In this document: in pieces, positions 61,144 through 64,000 of the stretch
Layout of the letters: each line of letters begins with the position of its first letter
Position numbering within the stretch: the first letter of the stretch is position 1
From: Acidobacteriaceae bacterium
GTDB taxonomy: Bacteria > Acidobacteriota > Terriglobia > Terriglobales > Acidobacteriaceae
Reading direction: 5' to 3'
Length of the DNA: 64,000 bases
Assembly: GCA_030041435.1 (NCBI GenBank)
Contig: JASHNW010000056.1
Span: 1 to 64,000 of the forward strand
Translations under genes and position numbers: made by a program
Notes under the pieces: generated by a model
Told to the model about the DNA's origin: nothing
Seen by the model: the letters and a program-made list of their open reading frames with translations, nothing else
Databases searched by the model: none

Positions 61144-63759
61144 ATGTCTCTGGTCCAGGGCTTCATGTTGGGTGATTATGAGATTCTCGCTCCCCTGGGC
61201 GCGGGAGGCATGGGCGAGGTTTATCGCGCTCGGGACCTGCGGCTGCACCGTGAGGTCGCGATCAAGGTTCTGCCCAGCTATTACTCCAGCGATCCGGAGC
61301 GCCTTCGGCGCTTCGAGCAGGAGGCGCGAGCGGCGGCGGCCCTGAACCACCCGAACATCCTTGTGGTCTATCAGATGGGGACCTACGAGGGCGTCCCTTA
61401 TCTGGTGTCTGAGCTGCTGGAAGGTGAGACGCTGCGCGAACGGCTGCAGCGCGGGCCCATTCCGCTGCGCAAGGTGATCGATTACGGGGTACAGGCCGCG
61501 CGGGGGCTGGAGGCGGCACACCGGAAAGGCATCATCCATCGGGATCTAAAGCCGGAAAACCTCTTCATTTCCAAAGATGGGCACATCAAAATCCTCGATT
61601 TCGGCCTCGCCCGGCTGATCCAACCGGAGGCGCAGGAAGTGAATCTGGCGCCGACGTTTGGGGGAGGCGGTTCCGTGCCCGGCGTGCTGATGGGCACTGT
61701 GGGCTATATGTCGCCGGAGCAGGTGCGAGGACAGCCCGCGAACGAGCAATCGGACATTTTCTCCTTCACGCTGATTCTCCGCGAGATGCTGACGGGGAGG
61801 CAGGCATTCCAGAAGCCGACCTCGGTGGAAACGATGACGGCGATTCTGAATGAGGAACCGCCGCCGATTGTGGCCGTCACCTCCGACATCTCGCCGGGAC
61901 TGCAGAAGATCCTGCACAGGGGACTGGACAAGGACCCGGAGCAGCGGTTTCACTCGGCCTCCGACCTGGCCTTTGCGCTGGAGGCGCTCTCGGATGCGAC
62001 AGCTCTGGCGTCTGTATCAGGCTATGCGTTCGCGGAGAGGAAGCCCGTTCGCCGGCGGGGATTCCTGGTGGCAACGGCGCTGGTCGTTCTGGCGGGGCTG
62101 GTAGCGTTTGCGGTGCTCTGGTTCCGGCCCGAGGCCGTTCCCGCGGTGTCAAACTACGTGCAGCTCACGCACGACGGCCTGCAAAAGTCACTGATTGGAA
62201 CCGATGGCGCGAGGCTCTACCTGAGCATCGTCACCTCGGCGGTGCAGCGCACGACCGCGGTTGCCGTTTCAGGCGGGGAGCAGCGCGACTTTCTCATGCC
62301 CAGTCCGGGGATGATCCCAGTGGCTCTGTCGGCGGATGGATCGGACTTCCTGGTGGTGGACGGGCAGGGAGTACCGTTCCGGGGAACGCTGTGGAGTCTC
62401 CCCGTGCTGGGAGGATCTCCGCGGCGGCTGGGGCAAACGGTGGGGAACACGGCGGCGTGGTCGGCGGACGCCACAGAACTGGCTTATGCCGACGGGGGCA
62501 ATTTGTATGTGGGGAAGGCCGACGGCACGGATGTGCACAAAATCCTGACTGTGGGTAACCTGATCGACGATGTGACCTGGTGGCCCGACGGCAGCCACCT
62601 GCGCATCGATACGTCAGAAGGGTTCGGGGCGGGCATCGGCCAGCATCTGATGTGGGACGTCGCGGCCAACGGGTCGAAGCTGCAACGCCTGTTCGCCGGC
62701 TGGCACAATCCGCCGGACGAATGCTGCGGCACATGGAGCGCAGACGGCAAGTTCTTCATCTTCCAGTCGCAGGGGCAGATCTGGGCCCTTCCGCGAGGCG
62801 GCCGCATCTTCCAGGCGCACCCCCAACCCATACCGCTCACTTCCAGCCCCATGTCGCTTTCGTCTTCCATAGCCGGCAAAGACGGCAGGAAGCTGTTTGT
62901 CGTGGGCGCCACGTATCGCGGGGAACTGACACGCTACGACATTCATTCGGGGCAGTTCGTGCCTTTTCTCGACGGAATCTCGGCAGAATATGTTTCGTTT
63001 TCAAAGGATGGCCAATGGGTGGCGTACGTTACGTACCCAGAGGGCACCCTGTGGCGCAGCCGCGTGGACGGAAGCGACCGGCTGCAGCTGACGTTCCCGC
63101 CGCTGCATGCGGTGCTGCCGCGGTGGTCGCCGGATGGCAAGACACTGCTGTTCTTCGACTTTCCGGTGAGCTCGACGCAGCCGGGCCGCATCTTCGAGAT
63201 TCCCGCTGCCGGAGGCGTTGCGACGGAACTGATACCGTCGGATCCGCACAATCAGCAGGACCCGAACTGGTCGCCGGATGGCAGCAGGATCGTCTTCTCG
63301 GGTGACGGGGGCGACGCAGAAGCGGCGCCGTCGACACCGGCGATTCGCATTTTCGACGTGGCGACCCATCAGGTGTCCGCGGTGCCGGGTTCGCAGCTGA
63401 TGTTTTCGCCGCGCTGGTCGCCGGATGGACGCGAGTTGGTCGCGTTCACCGCTGATTCGCGAACGCTGATGATCTACGACTTCGCGACGCAGAAGTGGAA
63501 CCCGATTGCGCACGGCACCTTCGGCTGGATGAACTGGTCCGACGACGGGAAATACCTCTACCTGCTGGATTTCACGGGGAAGGGATGGGTGGTGCGGTTG
63601 CGGCTGTCCGATCACGCAGTCGAGCGCGTGGCAGACCTGAAGGATTTCGTCACCACCGGCCAGTTCGGCGGCTCGCTGAGCCTGACCCCCGACGGTTCGC
63701 CGTTGCTGCTGCGCGACCGGGGGACGCAGGACGTGTACGCGCTGGACTGGAAGGAATAG
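61144..63759 (+). CDS. PknB-type Ser/Thr kinase with C-terminal TolB/WD40-like propeller
   Basis: The 871-residue protein has a kinase domain at about 10-275 (GAGGMGEVY, VAIKVL, HRDLKPEN, LDFGLARL and GYMSPEQVRG), a single membrane helix near 310-330 (FLVATALVVLAGLVAFAVLWF is the hydrophobic run), and a C-terminal propeller of at least seven PD40-type repeats. Examples are WSPDGKTLLFF, WSPDGSRIVFS, WSPDGRELVAF and WSDDGKYLYLL. The propeller lies outside the membrane and probably senses a ligand or partner. ATG 61144 sits right at the predicted transcription start; ATG 61165 is a possible later start. Confidence 0.92.
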   Translation: MSLVQGFMLGDYEILAPLGAGGMGEVYRARDLRLHREVAIKVLPSYYSSDPERLRRFEQEARAAAALNHPNILVVYQMGTYEGVPYLVSELLEGETLRERLQRGPIPLRKVIDYGVQAARGLEAAHRKGIIHRDLKPENLFISKDGHIKILDFGLARLIQPEAQEVNLAPTFGGGGSVPGVLMGTVGYMSPEQVRGQPANEQSDIFSFTLILREMLTGRQAFQKPTSVETMTAILNEEPPPIVAVTSDISPGLQKILHRGLDKDPEQRFHSASDLAFALEALSDATALASVSGYAFAERKPVRRRGFLVATALVVLAGLVAFAVLWFRPEAVPAVSNYVQLTHDGLQKSLIGTDGARLYLSIVTSAVQRTTAVAVSGGEQRDFLMPSPGMIPVALSADGSDFLVVDGQGVPFRGTLWSLPVLGGSPRRLGQTVGNTAAWSADATELAYADGGNLYVGKADGTDVHKILTVGNLIDDVTWWPDGSHLRIDTSEGFGAGIGQHLMWDVAANGSKLQRLFAGWHNPPDECCGTWSADGKFFIFQSQGQIWALPRGGRIFQAHPQPIPLTSSPMSLSSSIAGKDGRKLFVVGATYRGELTRYDIHSGQFVPFLDGISAEYVSFSKDGQWVAYVTYPEGTLWRSRVDGSDRLQLTFPPLHAVLPRWSPDGKTLLFFDFPVSSTQPGRIFEIPAAGGVATELIPSDPHNQQDPNWSPDGSRIVFSGDGGDAEAAPSTPAIRIFDVATHQVSAVPGSQLMFSPRWSPDGRELVAFTADSRTLMIYDFATQKWNPIAHGTFGWMNWSDDGKYLYLLDFTGKGWVVRLRLSDHAVERVADLKDFVTTGQFGGSLSLTPDGSPLLLRDRGTQDVYALDWKE

Positions 63760-63771
63760 GGGCGGCGCGCC

Positions 63772-64000
63772 ATGATCACGATCCGCGTAATTTGCAGGAC
63801 GATGCGGTATGCAGCCATCGCGGGGGTGCTGGGGTTGTCGGCCTGGGGGCAGGGGCTCAATCAGAACTCCGGGCCGTGGGTGATGGAGGAGAGCGGGACG
63901 ACGGCGGGGCTGCGCGGCATTCACGCGGTGGGCGGCGGCGTGGCATGGGCCAGCGGGACGAACGGGACGGTTCTGCGGACGGAAGATGGTGGGTACGAGT
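63772..64000 (+). CDS. Ycf48/BNR-like secreted protein, C-terminus beyond window
   Basis: Seventy-six codons are visible from ATG 63772 and the frame is open at the window edge. A signal peptide (RYAAIAGVLGLSAWGQG) is followed by GLRGIHAVGGGVAWASGTNG and TVLRTEDGG, the typical first blade of Ycf48-like or sortilin/BNR propellers. It starts 12 bases after the kinase stop and is probably co-transcribed. Met11 (63802) is an alternative start. Confidence 0.7.
   Translation, partial: MITIRVICRTMRYAAIAGVLGLSAWGQGLNQNSGPWVMEESGTTAGLRGIHAVGGGVAWASGTNGTVLRTEDGGYE

Overview
The window is GC-rich, gene-dense bacterial chromosome. The gene families fit an Acidobacteriota member of the Terriglobia/Acidobacteriaceae type: GWxTD and carboxypeptidase-regulatory-like secreted proteins, PknB-type kinases fused to TPR or beta-propeller domains, lectin/Ig-like secreted proteins, WXXGXW proteins and DUF885 hydrolases. 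This assignment is inferred from gene content; there is no rRNA in the window.

Layout. Bases 1-4888 hold surface-glycan genes: a partial glycosyltransferase, a CDP-paratose 2-epimerase-like enzyme behind a near-consensus promoter, a sulfotransferase and an ABC-2 exporter pair. 5339-8431 encodes a large secreted lectin/Ig-like protein. 8472-12095 is a membrane Ser/Thr kinase with TPRs. 12595-16467 is a succinate dehydrogenase/fumarate reductase operon (anchor, flavoprotein, Fe-S, TPR protein). 16804-20306 holds a DUF885 hydrolase, a YdeI-like protein and a degenerate sigma-54-activator-like AAA+ protein. 20602-28264 holds a WXXGXW protein, an ABC ATPase plus HlyD/MacA adaptor without a permease, and the GWxTD/carboxypeptidase-regulatory pair. 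A tRNA-Lys(CTT) at 28430 precedes a second glycan cluster (28748-39159): flippase, polymerase, three GT4 transferases, Rmd, Gmd, a GmhB-like HAD phosphatase and an epimerase. 39228-51000 is mostly housekeeping: ABC-F, FmdB, SerA with a class V aminotransferase, YqeY, RecR and DAHP synthase.

The most distinctive locus is 52385-59590. A GAF-SpoIIE phosphatase, an RsbW-like kinase and a STAS antagonist form a translationally coupled partner-switching operon. Facing it are two tandem STAS proteins fused to receiver-like domains that lack the phospho-acceptor Asp. Next comes a second phosphatase with a jelly-roll sensor and seven membrane segments, whose gene overlaps a GH8 xylanase/oligoxylanase gene. 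The arrangement suggests glycan sensing coupled to a partner switch. A nested palindromic element (56178-56300) lies upstream of the second phosphatase. 59771-64000 holds a prepilin-like protein, a LolA-like carrier, a kinase with a C-terminal propeller that may be translated from a leaderless mRNA, and the start of a Ycf48/BNR-like protein.

Several start codons were moved from the longest open frame using promoters, ribosome-binding sites or family N-termini; each case is stated in the entry. No rRNA genes, CRISPR arrays, insertion sequences or phage genes were seen.
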